This document shows positions 33,052-44,142 of a stretch of 58,511 bases of DNA, in pieces. Location: contig JAFQJE010000017.1 in the NCBI GenBank assembly GCA_017415145.1, forward strand, positions 1 through 58,511, written 5' to 3'. How positions within the stretch are numbered: position 1 is the first letter of the stretch; each line of letters opens with the position of its first letter. Origin of the DNA: Clostridia bacterium (GTDB taxonomy: Bacteria; Bacillota; Clostridia; UBA1381; UBA9506). Below the pieces are notes generated by a model. That model did not search any database, had not been told where the DNA came from, and saw only the letters and a list, made by a program, of their open reading frames with translations. Made by a program: the position numbers and the translations under genes.

Positions 33052-34968
33052 ATGAACGAAACTAAAGAAGCTGTAAATATTCCTGAGTGTGCGGCGTATT
33101 TGGCCGAAGGCTATGATGTTGTAGTTATCGGTGCAGGTCATGCAGGTGTGGAGGCGGCGTTAGCTTCTGCCCGCTTAGGTATGAAAACAGCACTTTTTGC
33201 ATTAAATCTTGATACAGTAGCCAATATGCCCTGTAATCCTTCTATCGGAGGTACTGCCAAGGGGCATTTAGTGCGTGAAATTGATGCCTTGGGCGGAGAA
33301 ATGGCAAAAGCGGCAGATAAAACATTCCTGCAGTCCAGAATGTTAAACCGCGGCAAAGGCCCTGCGGTGTATTCACTTCGCGTACAGTCAGACAGACGAG
33401 CATATCAGGCGAGAATGAAGCACACAATAGAATTAACTGAGAACCTTGACTTAAAACAGGCAGAGGTTGTGCATATTGAAATCAACGAGGGGCGTGTTGA
33501 GGGTGTAGTTACAGCAGTTGGTGCATATTACCCCGCAAAATGCGTTATTGTTGCAAGCGGTACGTACTTAAAAGGAAAAATCATTATCGGTGACCACTCC
33601 TATGGAGGCGGTCCTGACGGATGTCAGCCTGCAAATGAACTGTCAGAATCATTGAAGGCAGCAGGGGTTTCCATTATGAGGTTTAAAACAGGTACACCTG
33701 CCAGAGTAAACAGAAGCACAGTAGATTTTTCCAAAATGGAGGTACAGGAGGGGGATAACCCTGTTGTTCCCATGTCCTTTGAAACGAAAGTTCCCGGCGA
33801 GAATACAGAGGTTTGTTACCTTACATACACAAACGCTGAAACTCACAGGGTGATTATGGATAACCTTCATCGCTCACCCTTGTACAGCGGAAAAATTGAA
33901 GGTGTAGGTCCAAGATACTGTCCCTCAATTGAGGACAAAATCGTAAGATTCAAAGACAAAGAACGCCATCAGCTTTTTATTGAGCCGATGGGTGCAAATA
34001 CAGAAGAAATGTACGTTCAGGGTATGTCATCAAGTTTACCTGAGGATGTGCAGATTAAAATGCTCCGTACAATAAAGGGCTTAGAAAACGTAAAGATGAT
34101 GCGTACGGCTTATGCTATCGAGTACGATTGCTGTGACCCAACACAGCTTTATGCTTCACTCGAGTTCAAAGAAATCGAAGGATTATATGGCGCAGGTCAG
34201 TTTAATGGTTCATCAGGCTATGAAGAAGCAGCAGCCCAGGGGTTAATTGCAGGCATTAATGCAGCAAGGAAACTTCAGGGGAAAGACCCCGTGATTTTGG
34301 ACCGCTCATCAAGCTATATAGGAACATTGATTGACGATCTTGTTACAAAAGGCACACATGAGCCTTACCGCATGATGACGTCACGTTCTGAATATAGACT
34401 CTTACTCCGTCAGGATAATGCTGATTTCCGCCTTACTCCCTTAGGCCATGAGGTAGGTTTAATCTGCGATGAACGATACGAGCGTTTTTGTAATAAGTGG
34501 AAAGCTATAAATGATGAGGTAGAGCGCATAGAAAAAATTGTTCTTCCGCCCTCTGAGAAGGTATTAAAATATTTAGAGGGGCATAACTCCACACCTATTT
34601 CCACAGGTGCCCGCTTTTGCGACTTGTTGCGTCGACCTGAGCTTGATTATGTGAGCTTGATGGAATTAGTCGGTGATGAGGTAATCTTAGATTCTCAGTC
34701 TGCAGAAGAGGTTGAGATTTTAGTAAAATACAGCGGATATATTGAAAGACAAAACAAGCAGGTAGAACAGTTTAAAAAGCTGGAGGCAAAAAAGCTTCCC
34801 AAGGACATAAATTACGATGAAATTTCAGGCCTCAGACTTGAAGCAAGACAAAAGCTTAACAAGCTAAAGCCTCATTCCATTGGTCAGGCAAGCAGAATTT
34901 CGGGCGTAAGCCCTGCCGATATTTCGGTGCTTTTGGTCTACATTGAGCAATCGGCAAGAAAGGAATAA
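33052..34968 (+). CDS. mnmG: tRNA uridine-5-carboxymethylaminomethyl modification enzyme MnmG
   Basis: This 638-residue FAD protein works with MnmE to modify the wobble uridine of several tRNAs. The FAD-binding motif [10 protein letters not shown] lies near residue 27, followed by [26 protein letters not shown] and [11 protein letters not shown], all diagnostic. A roughly 20-residue N-terminal extension precedes the usual start; GGGGAG before the ATG at 33052 supports it. mnmE and rsmG, the usual neighbours, are absent; the yicC-remA-gmk block follows instead. Confidence 0.97.
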   Translation: MNETKEAVNIPECAAYLAEGYDVVVIGAGHAGVEAALASARLGMKTALFALNLDTVANMPCNPSIGGTAKGHLVREIDALGGEMAKAADKTFLQSRMLNRGKGPAVYSLRVQSDRRAYQARMKHTIELTENLDLKQAEVVHIEINEGRVEGVVTAVGAYYPAKCVIVASGTYLKGKIIIGDHSYGGGPDGCQPANELSESLKAAGVSIMRFKTGTPARVNRSTVDFSKMEVQEGDNPVVPMSFETKVPGENTEVCYLTYTNAETHRVIMDNLHRSPLYSGKIEGVGPRYCPSIEDKIVRFKDKERHQLFIEPMGANTEEMYVQGMSSSLPEDVQIKMLRTIKGLENVKMMRTAYAIEYDCCDPTQLYASLEFKEIEGLYGAGQFNGSSGYEEAAAQGLIAGINAARKLQGKDPVILDRSSSYIGTLIDDLVTKGTHEPYRMMTSRSEYRLLLRQDNADFRLTPLGHEVGLICDERYERFCNKWKAINDEVERIEKIVLPPSEKVLKYLEGHNSTPISTGARFCDLLRRPELDYVSLMELVGDEVILDSQSAEEVEILVKYSGYIERQNKQVEQFKKLEAKKLPKDINYDEISGLRLEARQKLNKLKPHSIGQASRISGVSPADISVLLVYIEQSARKE

Positions 34969-34971
34969 CTT

Positions 34972-35850
34972 ATGATAAAAAGTATGACAGGCTACGGCAG
35001 ATACGAACATATTGACGAAAACAGAAAAATTGTTATTGATTTGCGTAGTGTCAACCACAGATATTGTGACATTACAGTAAAGGTTCCCAGAGCCTATGGG
35101 TATCTTGAGGACAAAATAAGAGAATATGTGTCATCAAATATTTCAAGAGGTAAGGTAGAGGTGTTTCTGTATGTGGAAAACTATACCTCAAATGATAAGG
35201 TGGTAACAATAGACCACATTTTAGCAGAAAACTACTACAATGTCCTTACAGAATTAAAAGAAACCTATACCTTAAGAAATGATATAAGCTTATCAGATTT
35301 AGCAAGATTTTCCGACATTTTTGTAACACGTCAACAAGACGAGGATAAGGATGCTGTTTGGGAAATGATACTCAAATGCTTAAAACCTGCAGTTGATGAT
35401 TTTGTTGCAATGAGAGAGCGCGAGGGCGAAAGATTAAAGCAGAATCTGCTTGAACGTGCTGAAGCAATAAAAGTACTCGTTGGACAGATTCGTGAGCGTT
35501 CTCCTGAGATTGTCAAAGAGTACGAAGCGAGACTTCGTGCAAGAATTGATGAGCTTTTGGGCGCTTTTAGTGCTGACGAGGGCAGAATATTAACAGAAGT
35601 AGGCGTTATGGCAGACAAGGTTTGTATTGATGAAGAACTTGTACGCTTAACATCCCACTTTGAAGAGCTTGAAAAAATATTGGCACTCTCTGAACCTGTT
35701 GGCAGAAAGTTAGACTTTTTGGTTCAGGAAATCAACCGTGAAACCAACACAATAGGCTCAAAAGCAAACGATTTCGGTCTTGCGAAGTGTGTGGTTGAAA
35801 TTAAATCTGAAATAGAAAAATTAAGAGAACAGATACAAAACATCGAATAG
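34972..35850 (+). CDS. YicC-family endoribonuclease
   Basis: This 292-residue protein has the YicC N-terminus [11 protein letters not shown] and the [18 protein letters not shown] segment, plus the C-terminal domain ending [24 protein letters not shown]. YicC proteins are RNA endonucleases affecting small RNA decay. It starts three bases after mnmG and ten before remA; the yicC-remA-gmk-rpoZ order is common in Firmicutes. Confidence 0.94.
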   Translation: MIKSMTGYGRYEHIDENRKIVIDLRSVNHRYCDITVKVPRAYGYLEDKIREYVSSNISRGKVEVFLYVENYTSNDKVVTIDHILAENYYNVLTELKETYTLRNDISLSDLARFSDIFVTRQQDEDKDAVWEMILKCLKPAVDDFVAMREREGERLKQNLLERAEAIKVLVGQIRERSPEIVKEYEARLRARIDELLGAFSADEGRILTEVGVMADKVCIDEELVRLTSHFEELEKILALSEPVGRKLDFLVQEINRETNTIGSKANDFGLAKCVVEIKSEIEKLREQIQNIE

Positions 35851-35860
35851 GAGAAAAGTT

Positions 35861-36133
35861 ATGAAGCTAATTAATATCGGTTTCGGTAATGTTATTTCAG
35901 CAAAAAGACTGGTAGCCATTGTTTCACCTGACTCAGCCCCCATTAAACGTATGGTACAGGATGCCCGTGACCGTGGTATATTGATAGATGCGTCCTACGG
36001 CAGACGGACACGTGCCGTAATTATTATGGACAGCGACCATATTATACTTTCAGCCGTGCAACCCGCGACTGTTGCTCACAGACTTGATGAAAATGCAGAA
36101 GTGGTTGACCTTGGAGGAGAGGACGATGAATAA
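35861..36133 (+). CDS. remA: RemA-family regulatory protein (DUF370)
   Basis: This 90-residue protein matches RemA, a DNA-binding activator of matrix and osmotic genes in Bacillus: [53 protein letters not shown] and [16 protein letters not shown]. gmk begins inside its last codons. It could regulate the glycan cluster in this window, but that is a guess. Confidence 0.94.
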   Translation: MKLINIGFGNVISAKRLVAIVSPDSAPIKRMVQDARDRGILIDASYGRRTRAVIIMDSDHIILSAVQPATVAHRLDENAEVVDLGGEDDE

Positions 36134-36731
36134 AAGACGTGGTTTGTTAGTCGTTTTCTCAGGGCCTTCAGGTTCGGGCAAGGGAACAGTCCTCAAAGAA
36201 GCTATGAAAATGTCGGACAATCTAACAGTTTCTGTATCGGTTACAACAAGAGCACCGAGAGTAGGGGAAACAGACGGAGTCGACTACATTTTTTATTCAA
36301 AAGAACAGTTTGAGTCTTTGATTCAAAAAGATGGTTTCTTAGAATGGGCGTGCTTTTGTGATAACTACTACGGCACACCTAAGGAAAGAATAGAAGCACT
36401 TCTTTCTGAAGGAAAGGACGTAATATTGGAAATTGAGGTTCAGGGTGCAATGAAAATCAAAGAAACTTGCCCTGAGGCCGTACTTATTTTCAATATGCCC
36501 CCATCAAGCGAGGAACTTAAAAAACGTCTGACAGGAAGAAAAACGGACGCAGACGACGTTATAAAGAAGCGTTTAGATACTGCAGTGTGGGAAATTTCTC
36601 AGGCAGAAAAATATGACTACATAATTGTTAATGACAGAATCGAGCGAGCTGCAAAATCATTTCTTTCTGTAATAGAGGGAGAAAAGTGCAGACCCCTAAG
36701 AAACAGAGCAGTTTTGGAAGAATATAAATAA
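36126..36731 (+). CDS. gmk: Guanylate kinase
   Basis: This 201-residue enzyme phosphorylates GMP to GDP. The P-loop GPSGSGKGT lies at about residues 12-20, and the GMP-binding [19 protein letters not shown] and [11 protein letters not shown] motifs follow. The ATG at 36126 overlaps the remA end by 8 bases with GGAGGAGAGG upstream. It precedes rpoZ. Confidence 0.97.
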   Translation: MNKRRGLLVVFSGPSGSGKGTVLKEAMKMSDNLTVSVSVTTRAPRVGETDGVDYIFYSKEQFESLIQKDGFLEWACFCDNYYGTPKERIEALLSEGKDVILEIEVQGAMKIKETCPEAVLIFNMPPSSEELKKRLTGRKTDADDVIKKRLDTAVWEISQAEKYDYIIVNDRIERAAKSFLSVIEGEKCRPLRNRAVLEEYK

Positions 36732-36760
36732 GAAAATAATTTTGAAAGGATTGATATATT

Positions 36761-37075
36761 ATGATGCTTTATCCATCAATTGTAAATCTCTTAGAAAAGG
36801 CAGGAAGCAAGTACAGTCTTGTTATTGCTGCATCAAAGCGTGCAAGAGAAATCTGCGAGGAGGCGGAAAGCTCAGGCGAGGCAATGAATGGCGCACGTGC
36901 TATTACCACTGCTTCTTCAGAAATTGCAAATGGTGAAATCCTCGTAGAAAACTACGAAGGAACAGACGAAATCATCGAAAAGGTTGCTTATGTAAACTCA
37001 GAGGAATATATAGCTAACCAGATGGCTCAGAATGAAGCAAGAGCTCATTTTGAAATAAAAGCAGATGAAGAATAA
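36761..37075 (+). CDS. rpoZ: RNA polymerase omega subunit
   Basis: This 104-residue subunit supports RNA polymerase assembly. It has the N-terminal YPSIVNLLEKAGSKYSLVIAASKRAREI motif. The C-terminus is longer and more acidic than in Bacillus, a common clostridial feature. rimO overlaps its end by 11 bases. Confidence 0.93.
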   Translation: MMLYPSIVNLLEKAGSKYSLVIAASKRAREICEEAESSGEAMNGARAITTASSEIANGEILVENYEGTDEIIEKVAYVNSEEYIANQMAQNEARAHFEIKADEE

Positions 37076-38405
37076 TGTAAAGATAGGCGTAGTATCGCTG
37101 GGTTGCCCTAAAAACCGTGTGGACTCAGAAATAATGCTTGGGATACTCGGCTCTGACGGCTATGAGATTGTAGCTGACCCTAAGGATGCCCACATAATTA
37201 TTGTGAATACGTGTGCTTTTATTGACGATGCAAAAGAAGAATCAATAGATACAGTGCTTGAAATGGCACAGTTTAAAAAGCAGAACTGTAGATATCTAAT
37301 TATGACAGGTTGTCTTGCTGAGCGTTACTATGAGGAAATCATGGAAGAACTTCCTGAAGTTGATGCAGTTGTGGGTACTGGTGATTATCACAAAATCGCA
37401 GAGGTCATTAAGGAGGTAGAGGCAGGAGAAAAACCTGTACTTCACGGACATATTGACGATGAAATACCTGAGGGTTTTCCACGAATGGTGTCAACAGGAG
37501 GGCATACTGCCTACCTTAAAATCTCAGATGGTTGCGACAATAAGTGCACTTACTGTATTATTCCCAAACTTCGTGGTAAGTACAGAAGCAGACCTATGGC
37601 AGATATTATTGACGAGGCACGATTGCTTTCAGAATCAGGGGTGCGTGAGATTATACTCATAGCTCAGGACACAACCAGATACGGCTATGACCTGACAGGA
37701 CATGAGGGGTTATCAGAGCTTTTACGCGAGCTTGCAAAGATTGAAAAGCTTCACTGGGTAAGGGTGCACTATATGTATCCTGAGTCAATAACTGACAGCA
37801 TGATTGAAGTTTTTGCAACGGAAAAAAAGGTAGTCAAATATATGGATATTCCTATTCAGCACATCAATAATCGTGTGCTTAAGCGTATGGGAAGACACAA
37901 CACAAAGGAAGACACCGAAAACTTAATTAAAAAACTAAGGGAAAGAATTCCTGATATTACCATAAGAACAACACTGATTGCAGGCTTTCCCGGGGAAACT
38001 GAGGAAGAGTTTTCAGAGCTTTGCGAATTTGTGCGTACTGCACGGTTTGAAAAATTAGGTGCATTTGCCTATTCTGTTGAAGAGGGAACTGCAGCAGCAA
38101 AACTTGACGGACAGCTGGATGATAACACAAAGCAGGAACGTCAGCAGATAATTATGCAGATTCAGTCAGAAATCTCAAAGGAACTTCAAAGTGAAAGACT
38201 TGGAAAAGTTGTTGAAGTGCTCTGTGAGGGCTACGACTCCGAAAACCTTATGTACTACGGACGCAGTCAGGCAGATTCTTTAGATGTTGACGGTGTGGTT
38301 TATTTTGCTGCAAACGATGAAGTAAAAATCGGCGAATTTGTAAAAGTAAAAATATTAGATACAGACAACTATGACTGTACAGGCGTTCAGATTGAGGAGG
38401 AATAA
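37065..38405 (+). CDS. rimO: Ribosomal protein S12 methylthiotransferase RimO
   Basis: This 446-residue radical-SAM enzyme adds a methylthio group to an aspartate of S12. It has the N-terminal cluster Cys residues (VSLGCPKNRVDSE, VNTCAF, TGCLAERY), the radical-SAM CDNKCTYC (about 151-158) and a C-terminal TRAM domain. pgsA follows two bases later, the usual order. Confidence 0.96.
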   Translation: MKNNVKIGVVSLGCPKNRVDSEIMLGILGSDGYEIVADPKDAHIIIVNTCAFIDDAKEESIDTVLEMAQFKKQNCRYLIMTGCLAERYYEEIMEELPEVDAVVGTGDYHKIAEVIKEVEAGEKPVLHGHIDDEIPEGFPRMVSTGGHTAYLKISDGCDNKCTYCIIPKLRGKYRSRPMADIIDEARLLSESGVREIILIAQDTTRYGYDLTGHEGLSELLRELAKIEKLHWVRVHYMYPESITDSMIEVFATEKKVVKYMDIPIQHINNRVLKRMGRHNTKEDTENLIKKLRERIPDITIRTTLIAGFPGETEEEFSELCEFVRTARFEKLGAFAYSVEEGTAAAKLDGQLDDNTKQERQQIIMQIQSEISKELQSERLGKVVEVLCEGYDSENLMYYGRSQADSLDVDGVVYFAANDEVKIGEFVKVKILDTDNYDCTGVQIEEE

Positions 38406-38407
38406 GG

Positions 38408-38929
38408 ATGAATACTCCAAATAAATTAACATTATTAAGAGTAATTATGATACCTGTTTTTATGGCATTTTATATGTACATTCCGTGGCCTAACTTTTTT
38501 GCCACAGTAATTTTTGTGCTTGCTTTTTTAACAGATATGTTAGATGGGTATTTAGCGCGTAAAAATAATCAGGTTTCAAATTTTGGCAAAATTATGGACC
38601 CGTTGGCAGACAAGGTTTTGGTTGCGGCGGCAATGGTATTGTTGACTACATCAGGTGTTATAAACCCATGGGTAACAGTTTTGGTTTTAGCCCGTGAATT
38701 TGCAGTATCAGGCATACGCATTGCAGCAGCAGCCGAGGGCAATGTGGTTGCAGCAAGCAAATGGGGAAAGATAAAGACAATCTGGCAGTTTATAGCCGTG
38801 ACACTTGCACTTATCATAAATAGCGGCAATTGGTTTGTTGATATTCTAATGTGGGGAAATTTAGCACTTACAGTATTATCTGGTGCTGACTACATAATCA
38901 AAAACAAAAAATATATTTCAATGCAGTAA
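38408..38929 (+). CDS. pgsA: CDP-diacylglycerol-glycerol-3-phosphate 3-phosphatidyltransferase
   Basis: This 173-residue membrane enzyme makes phosphatidylglycerol phosphate. The CDP-alcohol phosphatidyltransferase motif DGYLARKNNQVSNFGKIMDP spans about residues 47-66, and several hydrophobic helices follow. NTPNKLTLLRV at the N-terminus is typical. GGAGGAATAAGG precedes the ATG. Confidence 0.95.
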   Translation: MNTPNKLTLLRVIMIPVFMAFYMYIPWPNFFATVIFVLAFLTDMLDGYLARKNNQVSNFGKIMDPLADKVLVAAAMVLLTTSGVINPWVTVLVLAREFAVSGIRIAAAAEGNVVAASKWGKIKTIWQFIAVTLALIINSGNWFVDILMWGNLALTVLSGADYIIKNKKYISMQ

Positions 38930-38945
38930 GAAGGGAAGAAATACA

Positions 38946-40883
38946 ATGGGACTTACCCTGACAGAAAAAATTTTAAAAGAACATATTGTTGATGGTGAAT
39001 TTAAAAAAGGTACTGAAATTGGTATCAGAATTGACCAGACATTGACACAAGATGCAACAGGTACAATGGCGTATCTCGAGTTTTTGGCTATCGGTATTCC
39101 GAGAGTAAAAACAGAACGCTCTGTTGCATATATTGACCACAACACGTTACAGTCGGGCTTTGAAAATGCAGATGACCACCGCTTTATCGGTTCAGTTGCA
39201 AAAAAACACGGCATCTATTTTTCGCGCCCTGGTAACGGCATCTGCCATCAGGTGCACTTGGAGCGTTTCGGTGCTCCGGGTAAGACGTTAATCGGTTCAG
39301 ACAGCCACACGCCAACAGGCGGCGGCATCGGCATGATTGCAATTGGTGCAGGAGGACTTGACGTTGCAGTTGCAATGGGTGGTGGAGCTTACTACATCAC
39401 ATATCCTAAGATTGTGAAGGTAAATTTAGTTGGAAAATTATCTCCCTGGTCTGCAGCTAAAGACGTAATCTTAGAAGTATTAAAGAGATTATCCGTTAAA
39501 GGTGGCGTAGGTAAGGTTATAGAATATTGCGGCGAGGGTGTAAAAACCTTATCCGTACCCGAACGTGCCACAATTACAAATATGGGAGCAGAGCTTGGAG
39601 CTACCACATCAATTTTCCCATCTGATGAAATTACTTTAGAATTTTTAAAGGCACAGGGAAGAGCAGATGTGTGGAAAGAGTTAGCAGCTGACAGTGATGC
39701 AGTATATGACGAAGAGTTGACAATTGACTTATCAGCTATTGAGCCTGCCGCAGCCTGTCCTCATTCTCCCGACAACATAAAATCAATTAGCGAGCTCGGC
39801 TCAATGAAGATAGACCAGGTTTGTATCGGTTCATGTACAAACAGCTCATATCAGGATATGATGAAGGTTGCACATATCTTAAAGGGAAAAACAGTACATC
39901 CCGATGTGTCCCTTTCTATTGCTCCCGGTTCAAAGCAGGTTTTAGGAATGCTTGCAGAAAACGGTGCACTTTATGATATGATTGATGCAGGTGCAAGAAT
40001 TTTAGAGAGTGCCTGCGGTCCTTGTATCGGTATGGGACAGTCACCTAATTCAGGGGGTATATCTTTAAGAACATTCAACAGAAACTTTGAAGGTCGTTCA
40101 GGCACAAAGGACGGTCAAGTCTACCTTGTTTCTCCTGAAACTGCAGCGGCATCAGCTATTGCAGGAGTGCTCACTGACCCCCAAACATTAGGTGCAGAAG
40201 TTGTTATTCCTATGCCCGAACAGTTTAAGGTGAACGACAACATGATAGAGCCACCCATTGATGAAGCAGAAATGGAGAGCGTAGAAATTTTACGTGGACC
40301 CAACATCAAGCCTTATCCCGACACGGCACCCTTGACGGATTCTATTGAATGTGCGTGCTCGTTAAAGGTGGGCGACAATATTACAACAGACCACATTATG
40401 CCTGCAGGTGCTAAGATTTTGCCCTTGCGTTCCAATATTCCGAAAATTTCAGAACACTGCTTTGCAGTTTGTGACGAAACATTCCCCAAACGAGCAAAAG
40501 AGTTGGGTTCAAGCATAATTGTTGGCGGAGCAAACTACGGTCAAGGTTCATCTCGTGAGCATGCTGCATTAGCACCTCTTTATTTAGGTGTTAAGATTGT
40601 TTTGGTTAAATCCTTTGCAAGAATTCACCGTTCAAACTTAATTAATACAGGAATCTTGCCCTTTACCTTTGTAAACGATGCCGATTATGATAAAATTTCA
40701 CAGGGTGATGTGCTTTCTTGCGATAACCTGATTGAAACAATCAAGCAGGGCAAAAACATTGTGGTTACAAATAAGACAACAGGCGAGCGTATCGAATGTA
40801 TCTGCGAACTTTCGGACCGTGCAAAAGATATTATCTTAGCCGGTGGACTTTTAGACTACACAAGAGAGCAGTTAGGAGAATAA
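38946..40883 (+). CDS. acn: Aconitate hydratase
   Basis: This 645-residue enzyme converts citrate to isocitrate. The 4Fe-4S ligands sit in [11 protein letters not shown] and [10 protein letters not shown], and [24 protein letters not shown] is the substrate region. The C-terminal swivel domain has [15 protein letters not shown]. Length fits the shorter, mitochondrial/Aquifex-like branch and not the 900-residue AcnA. It lies two bases before icd, forming a citrate-to-2-oxoglutarate unit without citrate synthase. Confidence 0.94.
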   Translation: MGLTLTEKILKEHIVDGEFKKGTEIGIRIDQTLTQDATGTMAYLEFLAIGIPRVKTERSVAYIDHNTLQSGFENADDHRFIGSVAKKHGIYFSRPGNGICHQVHLERFGAPGKTLIGSDSHTPTGGGIGMIAIGAGGLDVAVAMGGGAYYITYPKIVKVNLVGKLSPWSAAKDVILEVLKRLSVKGGVGKVIEYCGEGVKTLSVPERATITNMGAELGATTSIFPSDEITLEFLKAQGRADVWKELAADSDAVYDEELTIDLSAIEPAAACPHSPDNIKSISELGSMKIDQVCIGSCTNSSYQDMMKVAHILKGKTVHPDVSLSIAPGSKQVLGMLAENGALYDMIDAGARILESACGPCIGMGQSPNSGGISLRTFNRNFEGRSGTKDGQVYLVSPETAAASAIAGVLTDPQTLGAEVVIPMPEQFKVNDNMIEPPIDEAEMESVEILRGPNIKPYPDTAPLTDSIECACSLKVGDNITTDHIMPAGAKILPLRSNIPKISEHCFAVCDETFPKRAKELGSSIIVGGANYGQGSSREHAALAPLYLGVKIVLVKSFARIHRSNLINTGILPFTFVNDADYDKISQGDVLSCDNLIETIKQGKNIVVTNKTTGERIECICELSDRAKDIILAGGLLDYTREQLGE

Positions 40884-40885
40884 CA

Positions 40886-42097
40886 ATGGCAAAAATACAA
40901 ATGAAAACTCCCCTCGTTGAGATGGACGGGGACGAAATGACCAGAGTTATCTGGAAGATGATTAAGGACATTTTACTTATTCCTTATATAGATTTAAAGA
41001 CCGAGTATTATGACCTTGGGCTTGAGCACAGAAACGAAACAAACGACAAAGTAACGGTAGACTCAGCTGAAGCTACAAAGAAATACGGCGTTGCAGTAAA
41101 GTGTGCAACAATCACACCCAATGCTGCCAGAATGACAGAGTATGACTTAAAGGAGATGTGGAAATCTCCCAATGGTACAATTCGTGCGATTTTAGATGGC
41201 ACAGTTTTTAGAACCCCCATTATCGTAAAGGGTATTACGCCTTATATTCCCACATGGACAAAGCCCATTACCATTGCCCGTCATGCTTACGGCGATGTGT
41301 ATAAAAATACCGAAATGCAGGTAACAGAAGGTTCAAAGTGCGAGCTTGTGGTAACAGACAAGGATGGCAACGAGCGTCGTGAATTAATCCATAACTTTAA
41401 CGGCACAGACGGTATTATTCAGGGTATCCACAACACTGATAAGTCCATTGCAAGCTTTGCAAAGAGCTGCTTTAACTATGCTTTAGATATGAAGCAGGAC
41501 ATCTGGTTTGCATCTAAGGATACAATTTCTAAAAAATACGACCACCGCTTTAAGGATATTTTCAATGAGATATATGATGCTGAGTACAAAGAAAAGTTTG
41601 AAGCGATGGGCATTGAATATTTCTACACATTAATTGACGATGCGGTTGCCCGAGTAATCAGGTCTTCGGGTGGATATATCTGGGCGTGCAAAAACTACGA
41701 TGGCGATGTTATGAGTGATATGGTGGCAACGGCATACGGAAGTCTTGCTATGATGACATCAGTTTTAGTTTCTCCTGATGGAGTTTATGAGTATGAGGCG
41801 GCTCACGGAACAGTTCAGCGTCATTACTATAAACACTTAAAAGGCGAAGCTACATCTACAAACAGCGTAGCAACACTCTTTGCCTGGACAGGAGCACTCA
41901 AAAAGCGTGGAGAGTTAGACGAAACTCCCGAGCTTGTTGAATTTGCTGAAAAGTTAGAAAAAGCCACAATCAAAACTATTGAAGAAGGCGTTATGACAGG
42001 TGACCTCTACCTCCTTTCAAATCTTGAAAACAAGAAGAAGGTAGGAACAGAGGAATTCTTGGTTGAAGTAAATAATCGTCTGGTACAAATGATATAA
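40886..42097 (+). CDS. icd: NADP-dependent isocitrate dehydrogenase, eukaryote-like type
   Basis: This 403-residue enzyme makes 2-oxoglutarate from isocitrate. The N-terminal [15 protein letters not shown], the [16 protein letters not shown] substrate loop and [13 protein letters not shown] are those of the homodimeric, eukaryote-like class and not the E. coli type. I chose the ATG at 40886, which follows AGGAG and lies three bases after the aconitase stop; a longer reading overlaps aconitase heavily. A strong terminator follows. Confidence 0.95.
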   Translation: MAKIQMKTPLVEMDGDEMTRVIWKMIKDILLIPYIDLKTEYYDLGLEHRNETNDKVTVDSAEATKKYGVAVKCATITPNAARMTEYDLKEMWKSPNGTIRAILDGTVFRTPIIVKGITPYIPTWTKPITIARHAYGDVYKNTEMQVTEGSKCELVVTDKDGNERRELIHNFNGTDGIIQGIHNTDKSIASFAKSCFNYALDMKQDIWFASKDTISKKYDHRFKDIFNEIYDAEYKEKFEAMGIEYFYTLIDDAVARVIRSSGGYIWACKNYDGDVMSDMVATAYGSLAMMTSVLVSPDGVYEYEAAHGTVQRHYYKHLKGEATSTNSVATLFAWTGALKKRGELDETPELVEFAEKLEKATIKTIEEGVMTGDLYLLSNLENKKKVGTEEFLVEVNNRLVQMI

Positions 42098-42101
42098 CAC
42101 A

Positions 42102-42140
42102 AAAACAGTTCATTGCATACAATGCAATGAACTGTTTTTT
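42102..42140 (+). terminator. Terminator after icd, just before yunB
   Basis: A 17-bp perfect stem (42102-42118 with 42122-42138, containing AAAACAGTTCATTGCAT) has the loop ACA and ends in TTTTTT. The loop region contains CATACAAT, which resembles a sporulation sigma-E -10. Confidence 0.9.
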
Positions 42141-42154
42141 GTTTGGAGGCATTT

Positions 42155-42850
42155 ATGCGGTTAGGCAGCAGAAGGTATATTAATTCCGCTAAAGTTAGAA
42201 AGAAAGCACTGTTTTTTGTGATTGCTGTAGTCATTATAGCTATATTCTTTCTTCTGCTCCTAAGCTTTTTTGCTCTCCGCAGTTCCGTTACTAAAATGGC
42301 AAAATCAAGGGCAAAGGAGATAGCACTCACAACCATAAACAAGGCAATAGCACAGACGTTGCCTGAGGATGTTTCATATTCGGATTTTGCCCGTTTTACA
42401 TATTCAGCAGAAGGGAACGTCACTTCTGTTGAGAATAATCTCACCAAGATAAGTAAGCACAGTGCAGACCTGGCATTAGGTATAGGTGATGCGATATCAG
42501 GTATTTCCAAAGAAAAAATATCAATCCCTGCAGGAACGCTGTCAGGTATTGATGTTTTGTATGGTATGGGGCCCGATATTCCGTTGGATATAAAGCCTTA
42601 CGGCAACGCCACTGCGGAGCTTACAACCAGATTTTACTCAGCAGGTATAAATCAGACTGTATTTGAGGTACGCGCTGAGGTATCTGTGGGAATCTCAGTT
42701 CTTATGCCAACAATCCGCACAGACCAAACCATAAAAACAACTGTTCCTGTCGCATCTACAGTAATTGTAGGAGACGTTCCCGAAAGTTACACAAATGTAG
42801 AACGTCACGGATTTGAATACGAGGACGATGTATTAGAACTCATCGAATAA
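42155..42850 (+). CDS. yunB: Sporulation protein YunB
   Basis: This 231-residue protein has an N-terminal membrane helix (about 18-43) and a soluble region with the YunB pattern: ISIPAGTLSGIDVLYGMGPDIPLDIKP, a SAGINQTVFEVRAEV stretch and TVPVASTVIVGDVPESYTNV. Its Bacillus counterpart is needed for normal spores. The ATG at 42155 has GGAGG six bases upstream. It stands directly behind the icd terminator with no sigma-A promoter visible. Confidence 0.9.
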   Translation: MRLGSRRYINSAKVRKKALFFVIAVVIIAIFFLLLLSFFALRSSVTKMAKSRAKEIALTTINKAIAQTLPEDVSYSDFARFTYSAEGNVTSVENNLTKISKHSADLALGIGDAISGISKEKISIPAGTLSGIDVLYGMGPDIPLDIKPYGNATAELTTRFYSAGINQTVFEVRAEVSVGISVLMPTIRTDQTIKTTVPVASTVIVGDVPESYTNVERHGFEYEDDVLELIE

Positions 42851-42853
42851 TTC

Positions 42854-42882
42854 TTGACTATTTTGTTCTGTTGGGGTACAAT
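42854..42882 (+). promoter_or_regulatory. Sigma-A promoter of the glycan cluster
   Basis: TTGACT (42854-42859) and TACAAT (42877-42882) are separated by 17 bp, 54 bases before the DegT gene. Confidence 0.72.
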
Positions 42883-42936
42883 TATTATATAATAACCTTT
42901 GGTGTGTCTTAATTTATATGCAAAGAAGGAAGAAGT

Positions 42937-44139
42937 ATGAGAAAAATACCTTTTTCGCCCCCTGATATTACAGAGCGTGAAATAGAATTGGTGGCAGAAG
43001 CCCTCAGGAGCGGCTGGATAACAACAGGACCTAAAACTAAAGAATTTGAAACAAAAATCGCGGAGTATTGCTGCAATTCCTCAGGTAAGGCAGTGTGCCT
43101 TAATTCTGCCACAGCCTGTATGGAAATGGCATTAAGACTCTTAGGTGTTGGCGAGGGCGACGAGGTTATTACCTGCGTCTATACATATACCGCAAGCGCA
43201 AGTGTGGCGTGCCACGTAGGGGCAAAAGTAGTGCTTGTAGATGTTGCGCCTGACAGTTTTCATATTGACTATGATAAACTTCGTGATGCAATAACCGAAA
43301 AGACAAAAGCAATTATTCCTGTAGATATTGCAGGTGTGATGTGTGATTATGATAAGATTTTAGATATTGTAAAGGAAAAAGCAAGCCTTTTTAAACCAAA
43401 TAGCGAAATTCAAAAGGCAATGGGCAGAGTGGCTGTAATTTCTGATTGCGCTCACGGCTTTGGTGCTACCTACAAGGACAAAAAAGCAGGGCAGGGCGCT
43501 GATTTTACAAGCTTTTCCTTCCATGCAGTTAAGAATCTAACTACAGCTGAGGGCGGAGCGTTAGTATGGAATACGATAGAAGGCATTTCCGACGATGAAA
43601 TTTATAGACAGTTAATGCTTTTATCACTCCACGGTCAGTCAAAAGACGCTTTGGCTAAAACCAAGCTGGGTGCGTGGGAGTATGATATAATTTCTCCTGC
43701 CTACAAATGCAATATGACAGACATTGCAGCAAGCATCGGTCTTGTTCAGCTTGAACGTTATCAGGAAATGCTGGATAAGCGCAAAAAATTAATCGAAATA
43801 TATGATAAAGAGCTTCCGGAAAGCATTACAGCTCTTGCTCACTATACTGATGAGTATCATTCGTCGGGACATTTGTATATTACAAATCTTGTTGGCAAAA
43901 CAATGGAAGAGCGAAACGAATTTATTATAAAGATGGCAGAGGCAGGAATTGCCTGCAATGTTCACTATAAGCCATTGCCAATGCTTACAGCATACAAGAA
44001 TTTAGGTTTTGATATTAAGGATTATCCTAATGCATATGCTAAATTTGTAAACCAGGTATCATTGCCGTTAAACAGCAAAATGAGTGAGGATGACGCTCAT
44101 TATGTGTGCTGTAAAGTTAAAGAAATTTTAGGAGAGTAA
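42937..44139 (+). CDS. DegT/DnrJ/EryC1/StrS-family sugar aminotransferase
   Basis: This 400-residue PLP enzyme transfers an amino group to a nucleotide-linked keto-sugar. It has IPFSPPDITEREIELVAEALRSGW, LNSATACMEMAL, DCAHGFGA and the PLP lysine in FHAVKNLTTAEGG (about K199). Such enzymes make UDP-4-amino sugars such as a bacillosamine precursor, used at the start of surface glycans. It is the first gene of the cluster and is followed by an initiating sugar transferase. The dehydratase that would make its substrate is not nearby. Confidence 0.93.
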   Translation: MRKIPFSPPDITEREIELVAEALRSGWITTGPKTKEFETKIAEYCCNSSGKAVCLNSATACMEMALRLLGVGEGDEVITCVYTYTASASVACHVGAKVVLVDVAPDSFHIDYDKLRDAITEKTKAIIPVDIAGVMCDYDKILDIVKEKASLFKPNSEIQKAMGRVAVISDCAHGFGATYKDKKAGQGADFTSFSFHAVKNLTTAEGGALVWNTIEGISDDEIYRQLMLLSLHGQSKDALAKTKLGAWEYDIISPAYKCNMTDIAASIGLVQLERYQEMLDKRKKLIEIYDKELPESITALAHYTDEYHSSGHLYITNLVGKTMEERNEFIIKMAEAGIACNVHYKPLPMLTAYKNLGFDIKDYPNAYAKFVNQVSLPLNSKMSEDDAHYVCCKVKEILGE

Positions 44140-44142
44140 GTT

